NCBI RefSeq assembly: GCF_963665355.1
Contig: NZ_OY762229.1
Coordinates: 2,790,001-2,854,000, forward strand
Direction: 5' to 3'
Origin: an uncultured Desulfobacter sp.
Lineage (GTDB): Bacteria; Desulfobacterota; Desulfobacteria; Desulfobacterales; Desulfobacteraceae
Length of the DNA: 64,000 bases
Shown here piece by piece: positions 37,022 through 44,607 of the stretch (position 1 is the stretch's first letter; each line of letters opens with the position of its first letter). The position numbers and the translations under genes were made by a program. Under the pieces are notes generated by a model. That model saw only the letters and a program-made list of their open reading frames with translations. It did no database searches and was not told the DNA's origin.

Positions 37022-37464
37022 TGATGTCGCAGTCCCTGGATCTATATGAAATCAAAGAGGAAAAAGACCATGTTTTTATACGGTTTTCTTCCACCATGGA
37101 CCATATCGATGACGCCTGCGCGGCGGTGCTTCTTTTTCTCAGATCCAGGGGATCAAAATTTTTTCCCTACCTGTTTGCCGTGAATTTAGGCATGCGTGAA
37201 GCCATGGCAAATGCCGTGCGCCATGGAAATAAATACGATCAAAGCAAACTGGTGACCATGGAGCTGGACATCAGCCGGGATCCGTGGCTTTGTATGAAGA
37301 TTTCCGATCAGGGTCCGGGTTTTGAATGGACGCAAGTCCAGGACCGGGTGGCACCGGATGAGGCTGACCACGGCCGGGGCATGAGTATCATGCGGACCTA
37401 TTTTGATCGGTTCACATATAATGACAAGGGTAATATACTTTACCTTGAGAAACGAATCTTGTGA
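37021..37464 (+). CDS. RsbW-like serine kinase / anti-sigma factor
   Basis: 147 residues. The ATPase of the GHKL/HATPase_c_2 type is shown by VNLGMREAMANAVRHGNKYD (N-box), ISDQGPGFEW (G1) and GRGMSIMRTYFDRFTYND (G2). Three start codons compete: GTG 37018 and ATG 37021 and 37024; the Shine-Dalgarno-like GAGG at 37013-37016 favours 37024, and I give 37021. Its family phosphorylates a STAS antagonist and sequesters a sigma factor. No STAS or sigma gene lies in the window, so partners are elsewhere. Confidence 0.88.
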   Translation: MMSQSLDLYEIKEEKDHVFIRFSSTMDHIDDACAAVLLFLRSRGSKFFPYLFAVNLGMREAMANAVRHGNKYDQSKLVTMELDISRDPWLCMKISDQGPGFEWTQVQDRVAPDEADHGRGMSIMRTYFDRFTYNDKGNILYLEKRIL

Positions 37465-37491
37465 GAAAATTAATTCCGGCCTAATATGATC

Positions 37492-37530
37492 CTAACCTTT
37501 ATCTAACGATTTCAGGGTAAAAAACTAACA
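37492..37530 (+). promoter_or_regulatory. Phased CTAAC repeat, possible Pho box
   Basis: CTAACC at 37492, CTAACG at 37503 and CTAACA at 37525 start 11 and 22 bases apart, the period seen in E. coli Pho boxes. They lie about 40-80 bases upstream of phoU-phoB-phoR, where PhoB autoregulation would be expected. Confidence 0.4.
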
Positions 37531-37570
37531 TTGCTTATCTTTGGAATTTTAGAAAATATAAAGGACGTTT

Positions 37571-38218
37571 ATGACCACCCATCTGACCCGGGCCATGCAC
37601 AAGATAAAAAAGGAGATTCTGTCCCTTGGTGCCATGGTGGAGGACCGATTTAAAAAATCCATATATGCCATCAAGTCAAACGATTTTGATCTGGCCATTC
37701 AAATCATTGAAACCGATTATCTGGTAGATGCCCAGGAGATTGAGGTCGAAGAGGAATGTCTGAAAACCCTTGCCCTGTGCCACCCTGTGGCAACGGATCT
37801 CAGACTGATCACAGCTGTGATCAAGATCAACAATGACTTGGAACGAATTGCCGATTATGCCGTGAACATTGCCCGCCGGTTTCAGGCCGGCGGCCAGGGT
37901 TCCAATCCCTTCAAATATGACTACACGGCCATGGCCGAGCAGGCGGCCAAAATGCTTAAACTCAGTCTGGACGCCCTTGTCAGTCTGGATGGAAACCTGG
38001 CGTATAAAGTCAGGGAGATGGATGAAGATGTCAATGCCATGCGCAATGACGCCTATAGGGTCATGACGGATGCCATTCGCAAGAATCCGGAAAATGTTGA
38101 GGAAATTATCAATATGTATCTTATTTCACGGCATATCGAACGGGTGGGGGATCATACCAAGAACATTGCAGAGGAAGTTATTTACCTCATTGACGGCGAA
38201 ATTATACGCCATACTTGA
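37571..38218 (+). CDS. phoU: PhoU phosphate signalling protein
   Basis: 215 residues, the usual PhoU length. The two-lobed helical bundle carries LGAMVEDRFKKSIYAI, AQEIEVEEECLKTLALCHPVATDLR (metal-binding E/D motif), IKINNDLERIADYAVNIARR in lobe 1, and ISRHIERVGDHTKNIAEEVIY in lobe 2. It modulates PhoR-PstB signalling. AAAGGA lies before the ATG. It heads a phoU-phoB-phoR set (26 bases to phoB), and no pst transporter genes are in view. Confidence 0.95.
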   Translation: MTTHLTRAMHKIKKEILSLGAMVEDRFKKSIYAIKSNDFDLAIQIIETDYLVDAQEIEVEEECLKTLALCHPVATDLRLITAVIKINNDLERIADYAVNIARRFQAGGQGSNPFKYDYTAMAEQAAKMLKLSLDALVSLDGNLAYKVREMDEDVNAMRNDAYRVMTDAIRKNPENVEEIINMYLISRHIERVGDHTKNIAEEVIYLIDGEIIRHT

Positions 38219-38244
38219 TTTTAATATTAAAAGCGGAAATAAAA

Positions 38245-38934
38245 ATGTCCAAAGAGACCATATTGATTGTCGATGACGAAGAAGACATTCTTGAACTCAT
38301 AAAATTCAATCTCAAGGGTGAGGGCTACAATATCCTCCAGGCCATGACCGGGGAGGAGGCCATTAAAATTACCAGGCAGTCCGGTCCTGATCTTATCGTT
38401 CTGGATCTCATGCTGCCCGGAATTGACGGCCTTGAAGTCACACGACATCTGAAAAATAACGATGCCACTGCTGATGTCCCCATTGTCATGCTTACGGCAA
38501 AAGGCGAGGAGTCCGACATTGTCACAGGTCTGGAGCTTGGGGCCAATGATTATATGTCCAAACCCTTCAGTCCACGGGAGCTTACTGCACGGATCCGGGC
38601 CATCCTGCGTCGGCGTCAGAAAAACGCCACCGACGAGCCGGTTCGGGTTCGCCAGGAAGGGGATATGGTCATTGACCGGGCCAAACACCGGGTCACCATT
38701 GAAGGCAAAATGGTTGATCTGACCTTGTCCGAATTCGAACTGCTCTCTTTTCTGGCTGAGAAAAAGGGCTGGGTCTTTACCCGGGGGCAGATCGTGGATG
38801 CCATTCACGGTGAAAATTATGCCGTGACCGAACGCAGCATTGATGTTATCATTGTCGGACTTCGCAAAAAACTGGGTGCTTATTCATCCTGTATTGAGAC
38901 TGTTCGGGGCGTTGGATACCGTTTTAAGGAATAG
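38245..38934 (+). CDS. phoB: PhoB-type response regulator
   Basis: 229 residues starting at ATG 38245 (the 10 codons before it are leader). The receiver has the acidic pair DDEED, acceptor Asp54 (IVLDLMLPGIDG) and Lys in MSKPFSPRE. The C-terminal OmpR-type winged helix ends with VGLRKKLGAYSSCIETVRGVGYRFKE. It would be phosphorylated by PhoR and bind Pho boxes. Encoded between phoU and phoR in the usual module. Confidence 0.93.
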   Translation: MSKETILIVDDEEDILELIKFNLKGEGYNILQAMTGEEAIKITRQSGPDLIVLDLMLPGIDGLEVTRHLKNNDATADVPIVMLTAKGEESDIVTGLELGANDYMSKPFSPRELTARIRAILRRRQKNATDEPVRVRQEGDMVIDRAKHRVTIEGKMVDLTLSEFELLSFLAEKKGWVFTRGQIVDAIHGENYAVTERSIDVIIVGLRKKLGAYSSCIETVRGVGYRFKE

Positions 38935-38995
38935 GCTGACTCCCATGTCCTGCCCTTTAAACATATAAACAACAATCCCGGGGCAACGAACCTCC

Positions 38996-40813
38996 ATGCA
39001 TTTAAAAAAAACAAAGCTGATCTGGCGGATTTTTCCCTCATTTCTTATTATTATCCTTTTGTCCCTGACTGTGGAAGCCTGGTATTCCACCAGTTTTTTC
39101 AAAAGTTTTTTTCTTGAAACCACCGAGCGTGAACTCATGGTCAGGGCGTTGCTGATGCAGGATCGTTTTGCCCGTGCCCTGTATGTGGACGGCTTGTCGC
39201 CCCACCAGATTGATGCCCTGTGCAAAGATCTGGGAGAAAAAGCCCGGACCCGCATTACGGTTATTGAAAATTCAGGTGAGGTAATCGGAGACTCCTTTGC
39301 CCGGGTGGAGACCATGGAAAATCACCGGAAGCGGCCTGAAATCATGAACGCATTTGCCGGTGCCAAGAGTATGGCCGTACGTTACAGCCCCACCCTTGAC
39401 AAGAACATGATGTATATAGCCCTCCCCCTTGGAGACAGCCGGCCTGCTCCCGCTGTGATCCGGACGGCTGTCTCCATTTCCTATATTGACGCCAAGATCG
39501 AGGGCATGCGCAATTCAATTTCCGTGGTTCTGCTTTTGACCACCCTGGCGGCAGCCCTGGCAAGCCTGTATGTGTCACAGCGCATCACCAGGCCCGTGGA
39601 GCAGATGCGCAAAGGAGCCCAGGAATTTTCCAAGGGCAATCTGACCAACCGTCTGCCCTCGCCGGACACCGCGGAACTGTCCCAGCTGGCAGAGTCCATG
39701 AATTTTATGGCTGAGGAACTCAATAAAAAGATCATGGATGTCAAAAACCGCAGCCGGGAGCTTGAAGCCGTTCACACCAGTATGCAGGAGGGGGTCATCG
39801 CCATTAACGGCCAGGAGCAGATCATCACCATCAATAAGGCTGCCGCCGGAATATTTGATTTCTCTCCGGAAACTTTGAAAACCAAGCATGTGCTTGAGGT
39901 GGCCAGAAATTATGATCTTCAGGTATTCATTAAAAAAGCTCTGGCCACCAGTGAACCTGTGGAAGATGATCTTGTGATGGACAGAGATGAGCGCATGGTG
40001 CTCAATATTCACTCCTCAGCCTTGTATGACGCCAATGACAACCGCATGGGCACCCTGATCATCTTCCATGACATCACCCGGATGCGGTTGCTTGAATCCA
40101 TGCACAAGGAATTTGCGGCCAATGTTTCCCATGAACTGAAAACCCCTTTGACCACCATCAAAGGGTTCGTTGAAACCCTTATACAGATGATGGCGGACAG
40201 CGCCGCCGGTCCGCCGGTCCAGGATGCAGCGGCCCAGTACACCCGATTTCTGGGCATCATTGAAAAAAATGTCAACCGCATGGTCAACCTGATTGATGAT
40301 CTTCTGGCCCTGGCACGGCTGGAGCGCCTCAAAGGGACAGATATCCAGTTTGAGTCCCAGCTTCTGGCCGGCCTGATCAGCAAAGCCGTGGGGTTTTGCG
40401 CTGACAAGGCCAAAGATCGGGGGATCACCGTGGATGTCAACTGTCCGGATACCATTGCCGGCATGGTGGATCCCACACTCATGGAACAGGCGTTGTTGAA
40501 TTTGGTGGACAATGCCATAAAGTACAGCGGTGACGGGACGTGCGTGACCATTAATGCGGAATTAATGAACGGCGACATAGTCATTGAGGTCAAAGATACG
40601 GGGCAGGGCATTGATAAGGAACATCTGCCCAAAATATTCAACCGGTTTTACCGGGTGGATAAGGGCAGAAGCCGGGACCAGGGCGGCACAGGGCTGGGGC
40701 TGGCCATTGTCAAGCATATTGTCAAATACCACAACGGCCGCATTGAGGTGGATAGCCGGCGAGGGCAGGGGACCTGCTTTACCATTACCCTTCCCGCAGC
40801 CCCGGTATCATAA
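38996..40813 (+). CDS. phoR: PhoR-type sensor histidine kinase
   Basis: 605 residues. TM1 about 9-31, a periplasmic loop of about 140 residues, TM2 about 175-198, HAMP (RPVEQMRKGAQEFSKGNL), a PAS-like domain (MQEGVIAINGQEQIITINKAA), HisKA with His379 (FAANVSHELKTPLTTIKGF), HATPase ([33 protein letters not shown]). The large periplasmic loop is longer than in E. coli PhoR and resembles the Gram-positive/deltaproteobacterial type. Context with phoU and phoB supports the assignment. Confidence 0.92.
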   Translation: MHLKKTKLIWRIFPSFLIIILLSLTVEAWYSTSFFKSFFLETTERELMVRALLMQDRFARALYVDGLSPHQIDALCKDLGEKARTRITVIENSGEVIGDSFARVETMENHRKRPEIMNAFAGAKSMAVRYSPTLDKNMMYIALPLGDSRPAPAVIRTAVSISYIDAKIEGMRNSISVVLLLTTLAAALASLYVSQRITRPVEQMRKGAQEFSKGNLTNRLPSPDTAELSQLAESMNFMAEELNKKIMDVKNRSRELEAVHTSMQEGVIAINGQEQIITINKAAAGIFDFSPETLKTKHVLEVARNYDLQVFIKKALATSEPVEDDLVMDRDERMVLNIHSSALYDANDNRMGTLIIFHDITRMRLLESMHKEFAANVSHELKTPLTTIKGFVETLIQMMADSAAGPPVQDAAAQYTRFLGIIEKNVNRMVNLIDDLLALARLERLKGTDIQFESQLLAGLISKAVGFCADKAKDRGITVDVNCPDTIAGMVDPTLMEQALLNLVDNAIKYSGDGTCVTINAELMNGDIVIEVKDTGQGIDKEHLPKIFNRFYRVDKGRSRDQGGTGLGLAIVKHIVKYHNGRIEVDSRRGQGTCFTITLPAAPVS

Positions 40814-40821
40814 CCATAGTC

Positions 40822-41667
40822 TCATAAATCCGGGTAAAGCGCCCGGGCATTTTCTCCAAGCACCATGCGTTTCTGATCTGACGTCAGCTGGGACTGGTCA
40901 ATATCCCGGTAATACCTGTCGTGGGTGGTCAGGGGATAATCCGTGCCAAACAGAACCTTTTCCAATACCCCGGCCCTGAGCGCCATGTCGTAAATTCCCG
41001 GGTCATAAAGGAATACGGACGCAGCCGTGTCATACCAGATGTTTTTAAGGCGCTCTTTCATCTGTTTTTTCATGATGTGGTAAAAAAAGATTCCGCCACC
41101 CCAGTGGGCAAGGATGATTTTATTGTCTGGAAAGGACCCTGCCAGATTATCAATCTGCTCAAGGGTTATAGGGGTTTTTCCCGGGTAGGGATGTCCCAGA
41201 GGCTCATTGGTATGGATCATACAGGGTAGATTCCCCTTGTTCTTGAGCAGCTCCATCACAGGTTCCATAAGCCGGATAGCCCCGGCATCAATGCCGGACA
41301 GGTAAAAGGCCAGTTCTCCCACGCCGGACAGTCCGGCATCAATACAGCGTTCAGCCTCCTTTGCCGCACCTTCCCAGGAAAGATTAAAACAGGCCAGTCC
41401 CCGCAGCCGTTTGGGGTGGGTGGTAACGGCCTCAATCACTGCATCGTTGTTTCTTCGGGCGTATTCCGGGTTGCGCCATGGAAATCCTGACAGGATGGAG
41501 ATGTCCACGCCATGGTGATCCATGGCGGCAATCATGTCAGATACCTTTACAATTTTTGATTTTTGGGAGTTATATAGAAGTTTGAATTCAGGTTCGGTGT
41601 CAAAGAACGGGGTCCTGTCATCAGCAACGGCCTGGAAAAAAAGATGGGTATGGGAATCTATGATCAC
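40822..41667 (-). CDS. Amidohydrolase-family metal-dependent hydrolase
   Basis: 281 residues from GTG 41667, preceded by AAGGG; a TTG at 41712 would add 15 residues without a ribosome-binding site. The TIM-barrel amidohydrolase_2 type is shown by MIIDSHTHLFFQ (metal HxH), LRGLACFNLSW, GVGELAFYLSG, PCMIHTNEPLGH, KIILAHWGGG and LFGTDYPLTTHDRYY (the late metal Asp). Relatives include decarboxylases of the ACMSD group and uncharacterised hydrolases; the substrate is not predictable. The 3' end converges with phoR, and the start is divergent from the siroheme synthase gene. Confidence 0.85.
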   Translation of the reverse strand: MIIDSHTHLFFQAVADDRTPFFDTEPEFKLLYNSQKSKIVKVSDMIAAMDHHGVDISILSGFPWRNPEYARRNNDAVIEAVTTHPKRLRGLACFNLSWEGAAKEAERCIDAGLSGVGELAFYLSGIDAGAIRLMEPVMELLKNKGNLPCMIHTNEPLGHPYPGKTPITLEQIDNLAGSFPDNKIILAHWGGGIFFYHIMKKQMKERLKNIWYDTAASVFLYDPGIYDMALRAGVLEKVLFGTDYPLTTHDRYYRDIDQSQLTSDQKRMVLGENARALYPDL

Positions 41668-41760
41668 GGCATTGCCCTTAAATGATAAAGATTGAAAAAA
41701 GCTACCAGGCAATATATATTAAGTTCCCGGCTCACACAAGGGCGGATGGGGGATGAGGTG

Positions 41761-42435
41761 ATGGATTACTATCCGATTTTTTTAGATGTTAAAGACCGAT
41801 GCTGCCTTGTGGTGGGCGGTGGGGCAGTGGGCACAAGAAAGGCGTTTGGCCTTGCCCGGGCAAAAGCCCGGGTCACTGTGGTCAGCCTTGACTTTTCCGA
41901 GGAATTGTCCAATACACCCCCTGGGGCCATCACCTTAAAGAGAAAAGAATTTGACGATTCGGATCTGGACGGTATGAGCCTGGTTTTTGCCGCCACAGAC
42001 AATATGCAGTTAAATGCCGGGATACGGCAGGCCGCCCAAAAGAAAAATATATTGTGCAACATTGCCGACGGCCGGGATAAAGGGGATTTTATCCTGCCGG
42101 CAGTGGTGGACAGGGGCGATCTTTTGTTTGCCGTATCCACCTGCGGGGCAAGTCCGGCCCTCTCAAGGTACCTGCGCATGGCACTTGAGACTTGTTTCGG
42201 TCCCGAGTACGGTGAGCTTGCAACCCTTTTGGGCCGCATTAGAGCGATCCTGCTGGAACAAGGGCATGATCCCAAAGGGCACCGCAAAATATTTAGAGCC
42301 CTGATTGATGCCGATCTGCCTGGAAAGATTGCTGAAGGGCAAACCGAACAGATTGATGCCGTGCTTGCCGATGTCTTAGGTGACGGCTTCAGCCTGGAAA
42401 GGCTTATGCCTGAAATTAGTATCCGAAAGTTGTGA
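41761..42435 (+). CDS. Siroheme synthase, precorrin-2 dehydrogenase/ferrochelatase type
   Basis: 224 residues, only the CysG N-terminal half (Met8-like), without the methyltransferase domain. Rossmann motif: CLVVGGGAVGTRKAFGLARAKARVTV (split as LVVGGGAVGTRKA and following), then LVFAATDNMQLNAGI, NIADGRDKGDFILPAVVDRGDLLFAVSTCGASPALSRYLR. It oxidises precorrin-2 and inserts iron to give siroheme, needed for dissimilatory sulfite reductase. Start ATG 41761 matches the family (xxYPIFLDLK); ATG 41746 is possible. Overlaps the next gene. Confidence 0.9.
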   Translation: MDYYPIFLDVKDRCCLVVGGGAVGTRKAFGLARAKARVTVVSLDFSEELSNTPPGAITLKRKEFDDSDLDGMSLVFAATDNMQLNAGIRQAAQKKNILCNIADGRDKGDFILPAVVDRGDLLFAVSTCGASPALSRYLRMALETCFGPEYGELATLLGRIRAILLEQGHDPKGHRKIFRALIDADLPGKIAEGQTEQIDAVLADVLGDGFSLERLMPEISIRKL

Positions 42436-43268
42436 TGTCTATGAATATTCCTTTTATCCTTTTGCAGTGTGCAACCCTTTTTTACCTGATCAGTACGGCC
42501 GGGTATTTTTGTTATCTGTTTCACCAGAAAAACCGGATCCAACAGACCGCTTTAGGCGCTGTGGGTATCGGGGCCATGATTCATCTTTTTGCCATTGTTC
42601 TGCAAAGTGCGGTACTTGGGGGACTGCCCATCTATACCCTTGGCCAGAGCCTGTCCATGGCAGGTCTGTCCCTTGCCGCCATGTTTATCTATTCCCAGTA
42701 CCGGTTTCATTTAAAAATTCTCGGGGTGTATGCCACAGCCATGGTCAGTGTCCTCATGCTTGCAGCCATCCTGCTGCCCGAGGCCGCCAAAGCCCCGGAT
42801 AAGATCTATAAGGGCATTTTCTTTTTCGGGCATATCATCCTTATCTTTACCGGGGAGTCCATGCTGGCCCTGGCCTGCGGAGCAGGTATCCTTTATCTGC
42901 TTCAGGAACAGGGTATCAAAGGTAAAAATCCGGGTTTCTTTTTTAAACGCCTGCCCTCTTTGGATTTTCTGGATGCCGTGTCCTATACTTGTATTTCCAC
43001 GGGGTTTGCATTGCTGACCTTCGGGCTTGTCACCGGATTTATTTATGCCAGATCCGTATGGGGCAGTTTCTGGCGATGGGATATAAAAGAGGTGTTCTCC
43101 CTGGGGGCCTGGTTGGTGTATGCGGCCCTGCTGCATCTGCGGCTGTATTCGGGGTGGCGGGGGCGCAATTCCGCTATTATGTCTTTGATTGCATTTATTA
43201 TACTAATTTTTACCTTCCTGGGGGTGAACTTCTTCCTTGGCGGGCATCACCAGGGATTCACCCAATAA
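42435..43268 (+). CDS. CcsA/HemX-like cytochrome c assembly membrane protein
   Basis: 277 residues, about eight membrane segments. The heme-handling signature of this family appears as VWGSFWRWDIKEVFSL followed by WLVYAALLHLRLYSGWRGR, and the C-terminus ends FLGVNFFLGGHHQGF. CcsA proteins deliver heme to apocytochrome c in system II; HemX variants sit beside hemA, as here, and affect glutamyl-tRNA reductase. I cannot separate the two from sequence alone. Start ATG 42435 overlaps the siroheme-synthase stop. hemA follows after 24 bases. Confidence 0.85.
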   Translation: MSMNIPFILLQCATLFYLISTAGYFCYLFHQKNRIQQTALGAVGIGAMIHLFAIVLQSAVLGGLPIYTLGQSLSMAGLSLAAMFIYSQYRFHLKILGVYATAMVSVLMLAAILLPEAAKAPDKIYKGIFFFGHIILIFTGESMLALACGAGILYLLQEQGIKGKNPGFFFKRLPSLDFLDAVSYTCISTGFALLTFGLVTGFIYARSVWGSFWRWDIKEVFSLGAWLVYAALLHLRLYSGWRGRNSAIMSLIAFIILIFTFLGVNFFLGGHHQGFTQ

Positions 43269-43292
43269 GAACAGGACGCAGATTAACCGATT

Positions 43293-44588
43293 ATGCCAAA
43301 GATTATTCTGATTGGCGCCAACCATAAGACCGCGCCTGTGGAGCTAAGGGAAAAACTGTCTTTTTCCCAGGAACAGATTGAAACAGCCCTGCAATTTATA
43401 AAACAGGATCCGGGTATCAGGGAAGGCCTGGTTTTTTCCACCTGCAACCGTCTGGAATTTCTTTATGTGCCGGATAGCGGGGACTCAGGAAATAACGATG
43501 CCATTGATACTGTTATTCAGTTTATTTCTGAACTCAAAACATTACCCGTATCTGAATTCAAACCCGCCCTGTACATCCACGCCGACAATGAGGCTGTCCG
43601 CCATCTGTTTTGCGTGGCGGCAAGCCTTGACTCCATGGTGGTGGGCGAACCCCAGATTTTGGGACAGGTGAAAAAGGCCTATAAAACCGCTGTAAAGAAC
43701 GGTACCACGGGGGTTCTGCTCAACCGCCTGATGCATAAAGCGTTTTCTGTGGCAAAACGTGTAAGAAAACAGACCGGCATTGGTGATAATGCTGTCTCCA
43801 TTTCCTATGCCGCCATCGAGCTTGCCCATAAAATTTTTGCGGATCTTGCCACTAAAAGCGTCATGCTCATCGGAGCCGGGGAAATGGCGGAACTGGCTGT
43901 TGAACATCTCATGGCCCACCAGGTGAAAAAAATCGTGGTGGCCAACCGTACATTTAAAAATGCCCTGGAACTGGCCCGCAAGTTCAAGGGCCAGGCTGTC
44001 CAGTATGAGGAACGCGAATCTGCACTGGCAGATGTGGATATTATCATCAGTTCCACCGGGGCCACGGAATATGTGTTAACCCGTGACCAAGTCAAGAACG
44101 TTATGAAAAAAAGACAGAACAAGACCTTGTTTTTCATTGATATTGCCGTACCCAGGGATATTGACCCCCGGATCAATAAAATATCCAATGCCTATGTGTA
44201 TGATATTGACGATCTCAAAAATATTGTTGAAACAAATATCAGCCAGCGGGAGCAGGAAACCATAAAAGCCATGCGGTTTGTGGAAGAAGCCCTGCTGTCG
44301 TTCTGCCGGTGGCTTGATGAACTGGCCGTGGTTCCCACCATCAAGGCCATCAACCGGAAAATGACTGCCATTGTGAACCTGGAATGCGAGAAAACCCTGG
44401 CCGGCCTGCCCCATCTTTCAGACGAGGATGCCGAATCCATCCGCAGGATGACCAGGGCCATTGCCTCCCGTGCCATCCATGATCCCATTTTGTTTTTGCG
44501 TAATACCGGTGATCACCGGGATGATTCCGTGTATTTGAATGTGACCCGGCATCTGTTTAATCTGGACATCCCGGACCACAATTCGTGA
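43293..44588 (+). CDS. hemA: Glutamyl-tRNA reductase
   Basis: 431 residues. The catalytic Cys51 is in FSTCNRLEF; the NADPH-binding site is VMLIGAGEMAELAVEHL; other family blocks are GANHKTAPVELREKL, VGEPQILGQVKKAY, VFxxAxxVRxxT-type FSVAKRVRKQTGIG, and FFIDIAVPRDIDP. It reduces glutamyl-tRNA to glutamate-1-semialdehyde, the first step of C5 tetrapyrrole synthesis. The grouping with siroheme synthase and a CcsA-like protein is a heme/siroheme gene set. Confidence 0.96.
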   Translation: MPKIILIGANHKTAPVELREKLSFSQEQIETALQFIKQDPGIREGLVFSTCNRLEFLYVPDSGDSGNNDAIDTVIQFISELKTLPVSEFKPALYIHADNEAVRHLFCVAASLDSMVVGEPQILGQVKKAYKTAVKNGTTGVLLNRLMHKAFSVAKRVRKQTGIGDNAVSISYAAIELAHKIFADLATKSVMLIGAGEMAELAVEHLMAHQVKKIVVANRTFKNALELARKFKGQAVQYEERESALADVDIIISSTGATEYVLTRDQVKNVMKKRQNKTLFFIDIAVPRDIDPRINKISNAYVYDIDDLKNIVETNISQREQETIKAMRFVEEALLSFCRWLDELAVVPTIKAINRKMTAIVNLECEKTLAGLPHLSDEDAESIRRMTRAIASRAIHDPILFLRNTGDHRDDSVYLNVTRHLFNLDIPDHNS

Positions 44589-44607
44589 TGCATGGAAGGT
44601 GGCCTAA

